Positions 1 to 9,666 of a DNA stretch of 64,000 bases are shown in pieces. Positions within the stretch are counted from its first letter, which is position 1. Each line of letters opens with the position of its first letter. Source of the stretch: CAVPKN01 sp963832835. Lineage in GTDB: Bacteria > Chlamydiota > Chlamydiia > Chlamydiales > JAAKFR01. The translations under genes and the position numbers were made by a program. The stretch covers positions 1,922,001-1,986,000 of the forward strand of contig CAWHVD010000001.1 in the NCBI GenBank assembly GCA_963832835.1. The letters are read 5' to 3'. The notes beneath the pieces are model-generated. The model made no database searches, had not been told where the DNA came from, and was given only the letters and a program-made list of their open reading frames with translations.

Positions 1-1
1 A

Positions 2-1438
2 AGCCAAAACCTGCAAGTAAGTTGTCTTTCCATCCCCGATGCCTTCCTGGCCAGCAAAGATTATAAAAAAGCGCTCACTGAATACCGCAGGATCGGTTAT
101 TCCTTTCCCGGTCATGCTGAGGGGCGAGAAGCTCTTTTTCGAGCAGGGATTACCCTGCTAGAGCAAGCCAAAAGTGCACGTCGCGAAAAGCTGTCTGAAG
201 AATATTACACGCTAGCTCTCGAAGAATTTGCCAAATTGCACAACACGCCAGGGGCTCCCTTGGAATACCTAGGAAAAGCCCTTGTGTATCAATCCCTGCG
301 CGATTATGCAGAAGAGATCAAGTGTTTAGAGCTCGGTGTCAGGCGCTATTACCGCCATCCCCTAGTCAATGCCATCAAAGAGCAACTCATGTACCGCATG
401 CATGAAGCTGCCCAGACAAACCGGCGAGCAGCTTACCAATTCATCTTAATCGCACTCAGACTCCTACCGGAAGTAGTACAAAGCGGAGATTTCCGCCGTC
501 TCTTCAAATATTTGGCTAAAAATTGGGAATCCCTACCCTTCCTTGAAAGTCCTATCGATCCTTCTCTATTGGGAGGTGAAAAAATCAATGAAATCCGCTT
601 TGCAACCCCTCTTGCCTTTTGGCTCGGCGCTCCCTATATCTTACTCGAGATTTACCACGAACTGATCAAAATCAAACCCCTCGATATTGCAGCTTTAGGA
701 GATCTTCTATATTGCCTCTTTGAGCTCGGGTCATATGGCTTGGCACATAAGTTGATGCTCGAAGCAGAAGATTTTAAAGCCAATCTTTCTCCTCCTGATG
801 CAATCGAGCTGAAAGAGATGTTAAACTTATTAGAACCGATCTATCTATGCCATACCCAGTCTCTCGATAGCGCCATCGATTATTTCTTTGCCTCAAAAAA
901 AGAAGAAATCGGTGTATGTGAGTTTCGTACGTTGGGGTATCTGTTCCAATATGCTTTAAGAGGCTCTCAAGAAGAGAAAGTGCATGCCATTTCTGCCCAT
1001 ATCAAAGATCGCATTTTATCCATAGAAGACCGCATTTTCATGGATGCTTGCCGCATTTGGGCTTACCTCAAAGAGGATGACTGGCAGAGCGCATCAGAGA
1101 TCTTCGAGACATATCCATTAGAGATGCTTAACCAAGAAGGGACTTATCTACATCCCCTCTATGGCTGCTATCTGTATGTCACAGAAGGTGAAGAGATTGC
1201 CCAAATTCACTTTGCCGGTGTTGTAGATACTCCCTTCCCCCGTTCGTGGGCACTGCTCGGTCACGAACTCACCAACAAAATCACCGACTCACCTGCTTGG
1301 TATAGCACCTCTTTTTTGTGGGAAAGGCGCCGTCTTTACAGCCAGCTTTCCCTCTACTACCATTGCGCTCAAAACCCAGAGCTCGAAGCCTACTACCGCT
1401 ACCTCGAGCGCGAAGAGTACATCTACGCCCCTGAATGA
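2..1438 (+). CDS. pknD: Serine/threonine kinase PknD, C-terminal part (5' end outside window)
   Basis: The reading frame is open from the first bases of the window to the stop at 1436-1438, so only about 478 C-terminal residues are visible and the kinase domain lies upstream. The visible part is helical and TPR-like, with segments such as DYKKALTEYRRIGYSFPGHA near the start and repeated Tyr/Leu-rich helices after it. No catalytic motif is in view. The name rests on the order pknD-valS, which is the chlamydial arrangement (CT301-CT302), and on the helical C-terminal extension known for chlamydial PknD. The family phosphorylates proteins on Ser/Thr and is membrane associated in Chlamydia. The last 16 bp overlap the 3' end of the convergent multidomain gene, which suggests that gene was inserted between pknD and valS. 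Confidence 0.72.
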   Translation, partial: SQNLQVSCLSIPDAFLASKDYKKALTEYRRIGYSFPGHAEGREALFRAGITLLEQAKSARREKLSEEYYTLALEEFAKLHNTPGAPLEYLGKALVYQSLRDYAEEIKCLELGVRRYYRHPLVNAIKEQLMYRMHEAAQTNRRAAYQFILIALRLLPEVVQSGDFRRLFKYLAKNWESLPFLESPIDPSLLGGEKINEIRFATPLAFWLGAPYILLEIYHELIKIKPLDIAALGDLLYCLFELGSYGLAHKLMLEAEDFKANLSPPDAIELKEMLNLLEPIYLCHTQSLDSAIDYFFASKKEEIGVCEFRTLGYLFQYALRGSQEEKVHAISAHIKDRILSIEDRIFMDACRIWAYLKEDDWQSASEIFETYPLEMLNQEGTYLHPLYGCYLYVTEGEEIAQIHFAGVVDTPFPRSWALLGHELTNKITDSPAWYSTSFLWERRRLYSQLSLYYHCAQNPELEAYYRYLEREEYIYAPE

Positions 1439-4400
1439 TGTATTTGTTTGTCTTGAGTCTCAAATGGACGTTTCACAAGTTGGATCAGCTGCTGAGTTAA
1501 TAGGTGTTGAGACCCCATCACTTTCTCACAAAGTAAGGAGAGCTCGTGTAATTTCTTGACCTCGTTAGGCGAAGCTTTTTGTGCACAAGACATTAATACC
1601 ATCAAGTATACATCCATCATATTAGGTTGGGTGTTCTTATCCATTTGCAGTGAAATTTTTAAAAGTTTTTTATGAAACCTAAGTGCTTCATCATACTTTC
1701 CTAAAGCCTCATAAACAGCTCCTATACTGCCATACGTCTTTAGTACCATCGGATGATTCTTGCCTAGTAATTGAAGTTGAATCTTTAAAGCCTTGTGGTA
1801 ACATTCCAGCTCATTCGCATTGTCTCCTAGATGCATATAAATAGCCCCTATATTGCCGTAGCTTATGGCTATATGGGGGTGGCTTTCACCTAGGATTAAA
1901 ATTCTTATTTCCAAAGATTTTTGAAGGACTTCAAGAGCCATGGTATATTTTTTTTGCGTCGCATAAATCGCCCCCATGCTGTTGTAACTATCGGCTATGT
2001 GAGGCAAATTTTCACGCACATCTGACGCTAAGGCATTCAAAATATTTAGGTTATATTCAAGAGCCTTTTCCTCATCTCCAAGATCACTACAAAGAAGAGC
2101 CATATTATGATGGCATGAGATTACACTTGGGTGGTCGTTTCCAAATAATACGATTAGTATCTCTAAACTTTTTTGCTGGCATTCCAATGCCTTGTCATAG
2201 TTCTTAAAGTTTTTGTGCACCAGCCCGATGTTATTATAAGCCGTAGCTACATCCGGGTGGTTTTCACCCCAAACCACAACATAGATTTCTAAAGCCTGTT
2301 GATAACAATTAATCGCCTCGGTCAATTCACCGATTTCAAAATAAACATACCCCATGCCATTGTAAAGATTAGCCGCGTCTATATTATTTTTTTCTGGAGA
2401 GAGTAGATAGATCTCTAAACCCTTTTTAAAGCATTCGATGGCTTGGCCGTATTTTCCAAGCTGGGCATAGAGAACACCCATGTCATTCTGGATAGCAGGC
2501 ATAGGTATGAAGTAGTGGCCTGATACACATATTTCTAACGCTTTTTTAAAAAAAAGGAGAGCTTTTTCAGATTCTGCAAGATTTTGATAGGCAAGGCCGA
2601 TATTACTATGGTTTATGGCTAAATAAAGATGACTATCACCATATTGTTGAGCTAATTCCAAAACCTTAATACCCCGGATCAGAGCTTGTCTATTTTTTCC
2701 TATATCCAAGTCAATCCTGACTAAATGCAATTGAGCCTCTATATCGTTGGGATTAAGGGAAACGGCCTGTTCATAAGCTTCTTGTGCCTGGGCATATTGA
2801 AGCATTTTGTAGAAGGCTGATGCTTGGACAGCAGGACTATCATCGTAGAAGGGAGCATTCACAAAAATCTTCGGATCTTTCGTACGTAAAAACTCTTCTC
2901 CGCAATGATGGAAAGGAAACAGGACCTTATAGATCTGTTGAAGTGGAACCAGATATTTCTCGTCGAGATAAAGATAGTGAGAATCCCGAGGTTTGCCTTT
3001 TTCCATATGAAGAAGAAACTCCTCTTCATTTTGGTAAAAAACGTGGGCTTCAAAACGTAGGGCAAGGACTTGTTGCAAAGCGTTGCATAAGTTTTGAGCT
3101 CCCTTGTCAGAGAAAATTTTATTGTGCAGAAGTTTCTTAATGATTTTAAAGGAGGATTCTTGTGGGAGACCGTAGAAAAGTTTCAGTCCACCTAATAAAA
3201 ATTGCAGTGGCCTGTAGAGCTCTTTTTTAATACCAAACGCATTAATTTCTTGTTTGCGTTTGGACAGATCGGGTTTAAATTCTTTTAGGTGCCCCTCGAG
3301 CAGCTTCATGGCTAGTTTTTCACGAAAAGGAGTGCCTGTGAAACGTGTCCAGCCATCTGTTGTATTCAACTGATCTTCCTTATCTGCCTGATAAGTGTGA
3401 AAGAGGCTTACATCGCCAGAAATATAGCACACGGACGAGAGGGCGTTTGTAACAATAATATCGGCTTCCATCCATTCCACAGACAGGAATTGAACAAGTC
3501 CTTTAGGGGTATCGATGAGCTCATAAAAGCCTGGTTTGCCTAAGGGAGTATTCCCTCCAGAGTCCAGAGCAAAGCCGCTTGGCGTGGGGCTAGCTTGTGG
3601 TGAGCTCTCTCCAAAGAGTCTGCCAAAGATGGGAAAGAGTGTTTCCCCTAAGTTGATGACTTTGAGCTCGACAAGCTCCGCAAGTGTACGGAAATAGCCG
3701 AGATTTTCTTCGGTTTTTTTACCGATGAGAAAGGCAAACTCAAGATCTGAGTAAGGACACATTTCACCACGAGCCATCGATCCCATACCGATACAAGCCC
3801 ACTGCACAGGAGGAGTTCCTAAGAGTCCTTGAGCATCTAGGATAAGGGAGCCTAAAAGCTTTTTATAGGAAGCTGTGAGAAAGGGAAGGATGTCTTGAAT
3901 GGGCTTTTTCTCTTCAAATTCCTTGAAGTAGAGGCTCCTGACATTCTTCAACCATTCTCGGTAATTGAGCACGGTTCCTTTATGTTGATAGGGAACTTTA
4001 AACCCTTTGCTCTCTAAAAACAGAGCTTCGATCCGCTCAAGTCTTGCTAGCAGGTATTGTTTCAGAAGAGGATTATCTCCATGTTTCTCAAGGATTGCAA
4101 AAGCTCCATTGAGGATTTTGGCGGCTTGTACCCATTGCTTTTTTTGGATATAGAGGTCGCTGAGCTTTTCTAGATAAAAGATTTGCTCTTGGTGATTTTT
4201 ATCTCCTTTGGCTTGCAAAAGCTGGGCACAATAATATCCCTCGATGTCTTGGGGTAGTTGCTCTGGTTCCTTAAGTTTACCTCCTAAAAAGAAGCGAACA
4301 AACGCATCTTGTCCCCAATGGACTGCCAGGTCAAACGGAAGGTCGTGGTTCTGATTGGCGCTATCAGGACGGGCTCCTGCTTTTAACAACAATTCGGCAC

Positions 4401-6192
4401 TGGCAATATGCCCATGTTTTGCAGCCCAATGCAGAGGTGTGTATCCAAAAGTATTCAAGGCATTAGGATCAGCTCCGGCTGCTAACAGAAGCTCTACCAC
4501 ATCCGGTTTGTCATGGCCCCATACAGCTTTATGGATAGGTTGTTTCCCATCTTCATCGGCGCAGTGAAGAAGGGGGTATTTGAGAAGTATGGCTACAATG
4601 GGCGTGTATCCGTAGAAGGCGGCAACATGAAGGAGGGTGTCTCCCTCTATGCCGACAATGCTAGGATCTGCTTGGTTAGCGAGCAGGCATTTAACAGCAG
4701 AAATGTGACCTTGCGCTACAGCCAAGTAAAGGGGTGTTTTTTTGGACAAGTCTTGGGCATTGATTTTGGCTCCCGTATCGAGTAGCAGTTCGATGTGCTC
4801 CACCTGCCCAGCCTGTGCAGCTAGGTGTAGAAGCGTTTGCTTAAACCGGTTGGCCTGATCAGGATCAAGACCATTTTCTAGCAAAAACTGCAGGGTGAGA
4901 GGACACGGCCTTTTCAGCATCTCTTCGATCAGAAAAGTATCTTTTTTCACTTCTTCTAAGAAAAGTTTGAGCACAGGGATTTGTTCGGAAAAGGCAGCAC
5001 ACTGCAAAGGTGTGGGTTTACCGCTATGAATCATTGTGGGATCTTGCCTGTGGAGCCAAGAGACGATAGGGGCGCTACCTTGTATGGCCGCCACATGCAT
5101 GGGAGTCCAGCCATCTTTTCTCTCTTTTTTAAGCAGAGTAGACTCTTGAGCTAAAAGCCATTTTAACACAGGAAGCCGGCCGCCTAAGATAGCCGCAAAG
5201 AAACAGTTTTCCCCTCGGGCATTCTCTTCTAAAAGACGCTTTTTATCTTCCAAAATCCAACTCTTGACTTGGGGTAGATCTCCGGCTTGGCAGGAAGCAT
5301 AAAGACCCTCAAACGTATAGTTGGGGCTCAAAGAGGGAAGAAGGTCTACGCCAATCTCTACGATAAAGCTAGGAAGGGCTTGAGCCTTTTGGAATACGAC
5401 AATCTCATGCCAGGCAGGTGGCTGTTTGTGAACACAAGGGTGATAGACCATGCAATGGGGATTATCTGGAAGAATAGAAGCGACGGGTACGAAGTGAGTA
5501 TCGTAGTTTTGATAGGCGCCCTTACCCTCCAGCATCCGCATATCACTACATTTTTGGGGATAGGCTTTATCGCTGATAACAGGATAGGGCTCTCGCATCG
5601 AGACCCAGGAAAGAAGAAGAGCTCCCTTACTGTACATCGAGGCGTATTGAGCGCTTTCAGTAAAGTAGATCCCACTTCCAAAATAGCCAATGTCGGTACT
5701 ACCTGAACCATGACCGGAAAAGTATGTATGTTTGCCAAAGTAGGTAAAGCCGGACGCGCAAATCGATTGAGATTTTGGCAAAGAGGTGCCATGCCAAAGA
5801 GGAAGAACTTTGGCATGATGGAGGATTTGCTCTTCCTGGTCTACCATCACTTGTAAGGGAGAATATACAGAGGTAAGATCTTTCCAGTTCTCAACCACCT
5901 CTTTGCGTTCTGCAGATAGGGATGCGGGCAAAAATTGTTTGGCCTCATGTTCTATATTGCTAAGCTGTGCTAAAAAGCCCATCTGCAAAGAGCTGTTATA
6001 AACATAGGTGATCTTAGTAATGCTAAAACCGGGAGGCTTGTCAGCCATAAATTGAGCTAAAACAAATTGAGATGCAGGGTCGGTGGGCAGAAGGACAGCG
6101 GCTTTAAAGCGTGGGCTCACAACTTGTAGACGCGCGGAAACCTCAGGGCTGACATGCCAGGGAGTTTGGGGAATTAAGTTCGATGGAATCAT
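1423..6192 (-). CDS. PARP-like ADP-ribosyltransferase / ankyrin / GlnD-like nucleotidyltransferase / TPR multidomain protein
   Basis: A 1,589-residue protein with four recognisable parts. Residues about 130-280 look like a PARP-type ADP-ribosyltransferase: WHGT (His134), GYFGSGIYFTES (Tyr176) and WHEIVVF (Glu263) fit the H-Y-E triad in order and spacing. Residues about 295-640 are ankyrin repeats (TPLHWAAKHGHIASAELLLK is typical). Residues about 780-1060 hold a GlnD/DUF294-like nucleotidyltransferase core, GSMARGEMCPYSDLEFAFL, with Asp816 and Glu818 as likely metal ligands. Residues about 1115-1560 are kinesin-light-chain-type TPRs (ENHPDVATAYNNIGLV). No signal peptide is seen. The ATG at 6192 is preceded by a GAGGT ribosome site. 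The eukaryotic-type modules suggest a secreted effector acting in the host cell, but that is inference; no activity is shown. The gene interrupts the conserved pknD-valS neighbourhood, which fits acquisition. Confidence 0.85.
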   Translation of the reverse strand: MIPSNLIPQTPWHVSPEVSARLQVVSPRFKAAVLLPTDPASQFVLAQFMADKPPGFSITKITYVYNSSLQMGFLAQLSNIEHEAKQFLPASLSAERKEVVENWKDLTSVYSPLQVMVDQEEQILHHAKVLPLWHGTSLPKSQSICASGFTYFGKHTYFSGHGSGSTDIGYFGSGIYFTESAQYASMYSKGALLLSWVSMREPYPVISDKAYPQKCSDMRMLEGKGAYQNYDTHFVPVASILPDNPHCMVYHPCVHKQPPAWHEIVVFQKAQALPSFIVEIGVDLLPSLSPNYTFEGLYASCQAGDLPQVKSWILEDKKRLLEENARGENCFFAAILGGRLPVLKWLLAQESTLLKKERKDGWTPMHVAAIQGSAPIVSWLHRQDPTMIHSGKPTPLQCAAFSEQIPVLKLFLEEVKKDTFLIEEMLKRPCPLTLQFLLENGLDPDQANRFKQTLLHLAAQAGQVEHIELLLDTGAKINAQDLSKKTPLYLAVAQGHISAVKCLLANQADPSIVGIEGDTLLHVAAFYGYTPIVAILLKYPLLHCADEDGKQPIHKAVWGHDKPDVVELLLAAGADPNALNTFGYTPLHWAAKHGHIASAELLLKAGARPDSANQNHDLPFDLAVHWGQDAFVRFFLGGKLKEPEQLPQDIEGYYCAQLLQAKGDKNHQEQIFYLEKLSDLYIQKKQWVQAAKILNGAFAILEKHGDNPLLKQYLLARLERIEALFLESKGFKVPYQHKGTVLNYREWLKNVRSLYFKEFEEKKPIQDILPFLTASYKKLLGSLILDAQGLLGTPPVQWACIGMGSMARGEMCPYSDLEFAFLIGKKTEENLGYFRTLAELVELKVINLGETLFPIFGRLFGESSPQASPTPSGFALDSGGNTPLGKPGFYELIDTPKGLVQFLSVEWMEADIIVTNALSSVCYISGDVSLFHTYQADKEDQLNTTDGWTRFTGTPFREKLAMKLLEGHLKEFKPDLSKRKQEINAFGIKKELYRPLQFLLGGLKLFYGLPQESSFKIIKKLLHNKIFSDKGAQNLCNALQQVLALRFEAHVFYQNEEEFLLHMEKGKPRDSHYLYLDEKYLVPLQQIYKVLFPFHHCGEEFLRTKDPKIFVNAPFYDDSPAVQASAFYKMLQYAQAQEAYEQAVSLNPNDIEAQLHLVRIDLDIGKNRQALIRGIKVLELAQQYGDSHLYLAINHSNIGLAYQNLAESEKALLFFKKALEICVSGHYFIPMPAIQNDMGVLYAQLGKYGQAIECFKKGLEIYLLSPEKNNIDAANLYNGMGYVYFEIGELTEAINCYQQALEIYVVVWGENHPDVATAYNNIGLVHKNFKNYDKALECQQKSLEILIVLFGNDHPSVISCHHNMALLCSDLGDEEKALEYNLNILNALASDVRENLPHIADSYNSMGAIYATQKKYTMALEVLQKSLEIRILILGESHPHIAISYGNIGAIYMHLGDNANELECYHKALKIQLQLLGKNHPMVLKTYGSIGAVYEALGKYDEALRFHKKLLKISLQMDKNTQPNMMDVYLMVLMSCAQKASPNEVKKLHELSLLCEKVMGSQHLLTQQLIQLVKRPFETQDKQIHHSGA

Positions 6193-6370
6193 ATGTACCT
6201 CAAGGAGTTGCTAAGTACTTTATTGGGCTTACTTAAAAAGAGCTAGGGATATCTGTATTTTGGATATTAAGGCAAAAGGGATAAGCGGTAAAAGATTCAA
6301 TATCGAAATCCAAATCAGTGACAAAGCCTTGTTTAAGAACTCGAGGGCTTGTGTGTTTTCATGTCAGTTT

Positions 6371-6398
6371 TTGCGCGGAATGCGGAAAAATGTATAAT
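6371..6398 (+). promoter_or_regulatory. Putative sigma66/sigma70-type promoter of valS
   Basis: TATAAT at 6393-6398 is an exact -10 match. TTGCGC at 6371-6376 is a weak -35 at a 16-bp spacing. Transcription would start near 6405, only a few bases before the ATG at 6407, so the mRNA would be nearly leaderless if this promoter is used. Confidence 0.5.
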
Positions 6399-6406
6399 GC
6401 TTAGGC

Positions 6407-9226
6407 ATGATGGAAGAAGAATTACCCAAAGCTTATGACCCGAAGGCCACCGACGCAAAGTGGTACGCCTTTTGGGAAGAGGGGAAGTTTTTTGAGGCTG
6501 ATGCTCAATCTAAAAAACCCCCTTACTGCATCGTCATCCCCCCACCGAATGTTACGGGTGTCTTACATATGGGGCATGCTCTTGTCAATACGCTCCAGGA
6601 TATTTTAATCCGCTGGAAGCGGATGTCCGGTTTTGAAGCGCTTTGGGTCCCAGGTACGGACCATGCCGGGATTGCCACACAGACTGTGGTTGAAAGACAT
6701 CTCATGGCCACTACCGGCAAACGGAGAAGCGATTTTGAGCGTGAAGAGTTCTTAAAACACGTTTGGGACTGGAAAGAGAAAAGTGAACACACCATCCTAT
6801 CGCAACTTAAAAAATTAGGGAGCTCGTGTGACTGGTCTCGTCTGCGCTTCACGATGGATAAGGGCTGCAACCAAGCGGTTAAAACCATTTTTAAGAAACT
6901 CTTTGAAGCGGGACTGATTTACCGGGGCAATTATCTAGTGAACTGGGATCCGGTAACCCAAACAGCGCTCGCAGATGATGAAGTGGAGTATGAAGAGCGG
7001 GAAGGATCCCTATGGTATTTCAAGTACCATCTCGCCGATGGCTCTGGTTATGTACGGATCGCTACGACACGGCCCGAAACGATGCTAGGTGATACAGCAG
7101 TTGCTGTCTCACCTAAGGACACACGTTACGCTCATCTTATCGGAAAAAAAGTACGCCTGCCCATCATAGGGCGTGAAATTCCGGTCATCGCCGATCACCA
7201 TGTCGACCCAGCATTTGGTACCGGGATGGTCAAGATTACTCCTGCCCATGACCCTAATGATTACCGGATGGGCCTAGATCATGATCTGCCCTGTATCAAT
7301 ATCTTCACACCCGATGGTTTCATCAACGAGAATGGTGGTCCTTTCCAAGGATTGAGCCGTGAGGATGGTCGCACTGCAGTGGTAAAGCAAATGGAAGCTC
7401 TCGGGCTACTTGAAAAAGTGGAAAGACATGCCCTGAGAGTCGGGGTTTCCTACCGTTCCAAAGCAGTGATAGAGCCCTACCTGTCCATGCAATGGTTCGT
7501 CAAGATGGAACCCTTCAAACCCAAGCTCCAGAATGCTGTTAAAGAGGGCAAAGTAAAAATCCTACCCAAATCATGGGAGACGACCTATTTTCATTGGATA
7601 GATAACCTACGCGACTGGTGCATTAGTCGGCAACTGTGGTGGGGACACCGCATTCCTATCTGGTACCGCAAGGATCATCCCGAAAAGATGATCTGTTATG
7701 ATGGTGAAGGGCTTCCACCTGAAGTTGCCCGTGAGCCCGAAATGTGGCAGCAAGACCCTGATGTTCTCGACACTTGGTTCTCATCTTCTCTATGGCCCTT
7801 CAGCACGCTCGGCTGGCCAGACAAAACCGCAGATTTGAACAAATTCTATCCTACAAGTGTCCTCGTGACAGGTCATGACATCATCTATTTCTGGGTTGCT
7901 CGCATGATTTTGATGGGAGAGTATGTTATGGATACGCCTCCCTTCCCAGAAACTTTTTTGCATGGCCTGATCTATGGCAAATCGTATTGGAAAAAAAATA
8001 AAGATGAGAGTATCGCCTACATTTCCGGCGCAGAGAAGCACGCATACGATTTAGGTAAACCCATTCCGCCTGGAGTCTTTTCCAAATGGGAAAAACTCTC
8101 CAAGTCGAAGGGAAACGTGATCGACCCTCTCGATATGATTGCCGAATATGGGACTGACGCCGTGCGGATGTCGCTGTGCGCCTGCGCCAACCAATCCCCT
8201 CAAATCGATTTAGATAGAAGACGTTTTGAAGAGTTTAAAAATTTTGCCAACAAAGTATGGAATGGCGCACGCTTTGTCTTCATGAACCTAGAGGGACTCT
8301 CTTCAGAAGAGCTCTGCAAAGGTATCGATCTCTCCTTATTGGCTCTAGAGGATCGCTGGATCCTTTCAGCCATGAACCGGCTAAACAGGGAAATCAACGC
8401 GGCTCTATCAGCTTACTCTTTTGACCAAGCGGCCAACGCAGCTTACAACTTCTTCTGGAAAGAGTTTTGTGCCTATTATGTCGAGATTGCTAAACCCGTT
8501 CTTTTTCAAAAAGCAGGTACTCCACAGGAAAGAGCCAATAAGCAGAAAATCCTCGTGACTGTCTTGTGCAATAGTATTCGCCTTTTGCACCCCATGGCGC
8601 CGTTCATTACCGAAGAGCTTTTCCAAGTCCTCAAGAGCAGATTCCCTGGGCTCAAACTCAATCCAGAAGCCGATCCTTATACCCGTGAGACTGTCGATGC
8701 GCTTCTTGCCCCCGCTTGTGTCGTCGCACCCTATCCGCAAATCGTAGTTCCCTCTGACATCCATCCTGAAATCGAAGAGCGCTTTGCCCGTCTTGAGGAG
8801 CTTGTTTACACTGTCCGCAATATCCGTGGAGAAATGAACATTCCACCTCATCTGGCCACCGATATCTATCTCGTCGGAAACTTCCAAGAAAATCCTGACC
8901 TGCTGCGTGCTTTTGTGAAATGTAATACCATTGCGGTGGTCACCGAGCCACCTGTATGCAGCCTCAGCGCAACAGGAATGACACATGGCTTACAGATCAT
9001 CATCCCACTCCCTCAGGAACTGGCGCAAAAGGAGCTTACCCGCCTCGAAAAAGAACAAGAGAAAACTCAGCAATCTGTCGAAAGACTCAACCAGCTACTG
9101 GCCAACCCTGAGTTCCATACCAAGGCCCAGCCGGAGCTTGTCGAGAAGCAGAAACAGGCTCTTGTTCAAGCACAAGAGCAGCTCGCGGCTATCTGCGAAA
9201 AGCTGAAGACCCTTAGAGGGTCCTGA
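6407..9226 (+). CDS. valS: Valine--tRNA ligase
   Basis: A class Ia aminoacyl-tRNA synthetase that charges tRNA-Val with valine using ATP in the cytoplasm. The 939 residues match the usual ValRS length. The HIGH signature is PPPNVTGVLHMGHA (HMGH at residues 54-57), the KMSKS signature is KLSKS near residue 563, and an editing (CP1) domain lies between them (ATTRPETMLGDTAV). The anticodon-binding region follows, and the last about 65 residues form the charged coiled-coil tail typical of ValRS. Two adjacent ATGs (6407, 6410) are possible starts; no good ribosome site precedes either. It follows pknD as in C. trachomatis but is separated from it by the inserted multidomain gene. Confidence 0.97.
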   Translation: MMEEELPKAYDPKATDAKWYAFWEEGKFFEADAQSKKPPYCIVIPPPNVTGVLHMGHALVNTLQDILIRWKRMSGFEALWVPGTDHAGIATQTVVERHLMATTGKRRSDFEREEFLKHVWDWKEKSEHTILSQLKKLGSSCDWSRLRFTMDKGCNQAVKTIFKKLFEAGLIYRGNYLVNWDPVTQTALADDEVEYEEREGSLWYFKYHLADGSGYVRIATTRPETMLGDTAVAVSPKDTRYAHLIGKKVRLPIIGREIPVIADHHVDPAFGTGMVKITPAHDPNDYRMGLDHDLPCINIFTPDGFINENGGPFQGLSREDGRTAVVKQMEALGLLEKVERHALRVGVSYRSKAVIEPYLSMQWFVKMEPFKPKLQNAVKEGKVKILPKSWETTYFHWIDNLRDWCISRQLWWGHRIPIWYRKDHPEKMICYDGEGLPPEVAREPEMWQQDPDVLDTWFSSSLWPFSTLGWPDKTADLNKFYPTSVLVTGHDIIYFWVARMILMGEYVMDTPPFPETFLHGLIYGKSYWKKNKDESIAYISGAEKHAYDLGKPIPPGVFSKWEKLSKSKGNVIDPLDMIAEYGTDAVRMSLCACANQSPQIDLDRRRFEEFKNFANKVWNGARFVFMNLEGLSSEELCKGIDLSLLALEDRWILSAMNRLNREINAALSAYSFDQAANAAYNFFWKEFCAYYVEIAKPVLFQKAGTPQERANKQKILVTVLCNSIRLLHPMAPFITEELFQVLKSRFPGLKLNPEADPYTRETVDALLAPACVVAPYPQIVVPSDIHPEIEERFARLEELVYTVRNIRGEMNIPPHLATDIYLVGNFQENPDLLRAFVKCNTIAVVTEPPVCSLSATGMTHGLQIIIPLPQELAQKELTRLEKEQEKTQQSVERLNQLLANPEFHTKAQPELVEKQKQALVQAQEQLAAICEKLKTLRGS

Positions 9227-9330
9227 CTTTCCTATTTTAGACATTATTTGAGACATTTACATTTTACATTTTACATTTCTTCATAAAATCTTAATTAATA
9301 GGGTTTATAATATAGGAAAACGAGGTGAAA

Positions 9331-9666
9331 ATGTTATCTGTTATCAATTTTACTGCTTATAAATGTTGTGATCGTGACGGCTACTTCCCTTCCATTAACG
9401 ACAAAGCCCGTATGTGCTCCGAACCTTTACCCTGGGTCGATATGGCTATAGGCGTGATTCTATGCATCATCGGAGGCCTAGCGCAACATATTATGATACC
9501 CGCCCCGATTGCTCAAATCTTACTCGATGTGGGTGGGGCGCAAATTGGCGTGGGAGCTTTAATGTTCATGGCACGTCCCTGTGGTGAGTGCTGCCCTAAA
9601 ATTTACAACAAAGTTCGTGTGGATTTTGCCCCCAAAATAAAAGATTTTTTTAGAAGCTTATGTTGA
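9331..9666 (+). CDS. Small hypothetical membrane protein at the CT303 position
   Basis: About 111 residues. There is a hydrophobic stretch near residues 37-58 (DMAIGVILCIIGGLAQHIMI) and a second weaker one after it, several Cys residues (KCC, GECC) and a basic C-terminus. The ATG at 9331 has GAGG five bases upstream; an in-frame GTG at 9325 is the alternative start. Its position between valS and the V-ATPase operon corresponds to CT303 in C. trachomatis, but homology cannot be tested here. The 3' end overlaps the convergent symporter gene by nine bases. No function can be assigned. Confidence 0.6.
   Translation: MLSVINFTAYKCCDRDGYFPSINDKARMCSEPLPWVDMAIGVILCIIGGLAQHIMIPAPIAQILLDVGGAQIGVGALMFMARPCGECCPKIYNKVRVDFAPKIKDFFRSLC

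Noticed and set aside
8408..8986. 192-codon frame antisense to valS
   Set aside because: It lies wholly opposite conserved valS codons and has no ribosome site or recognisable protein.
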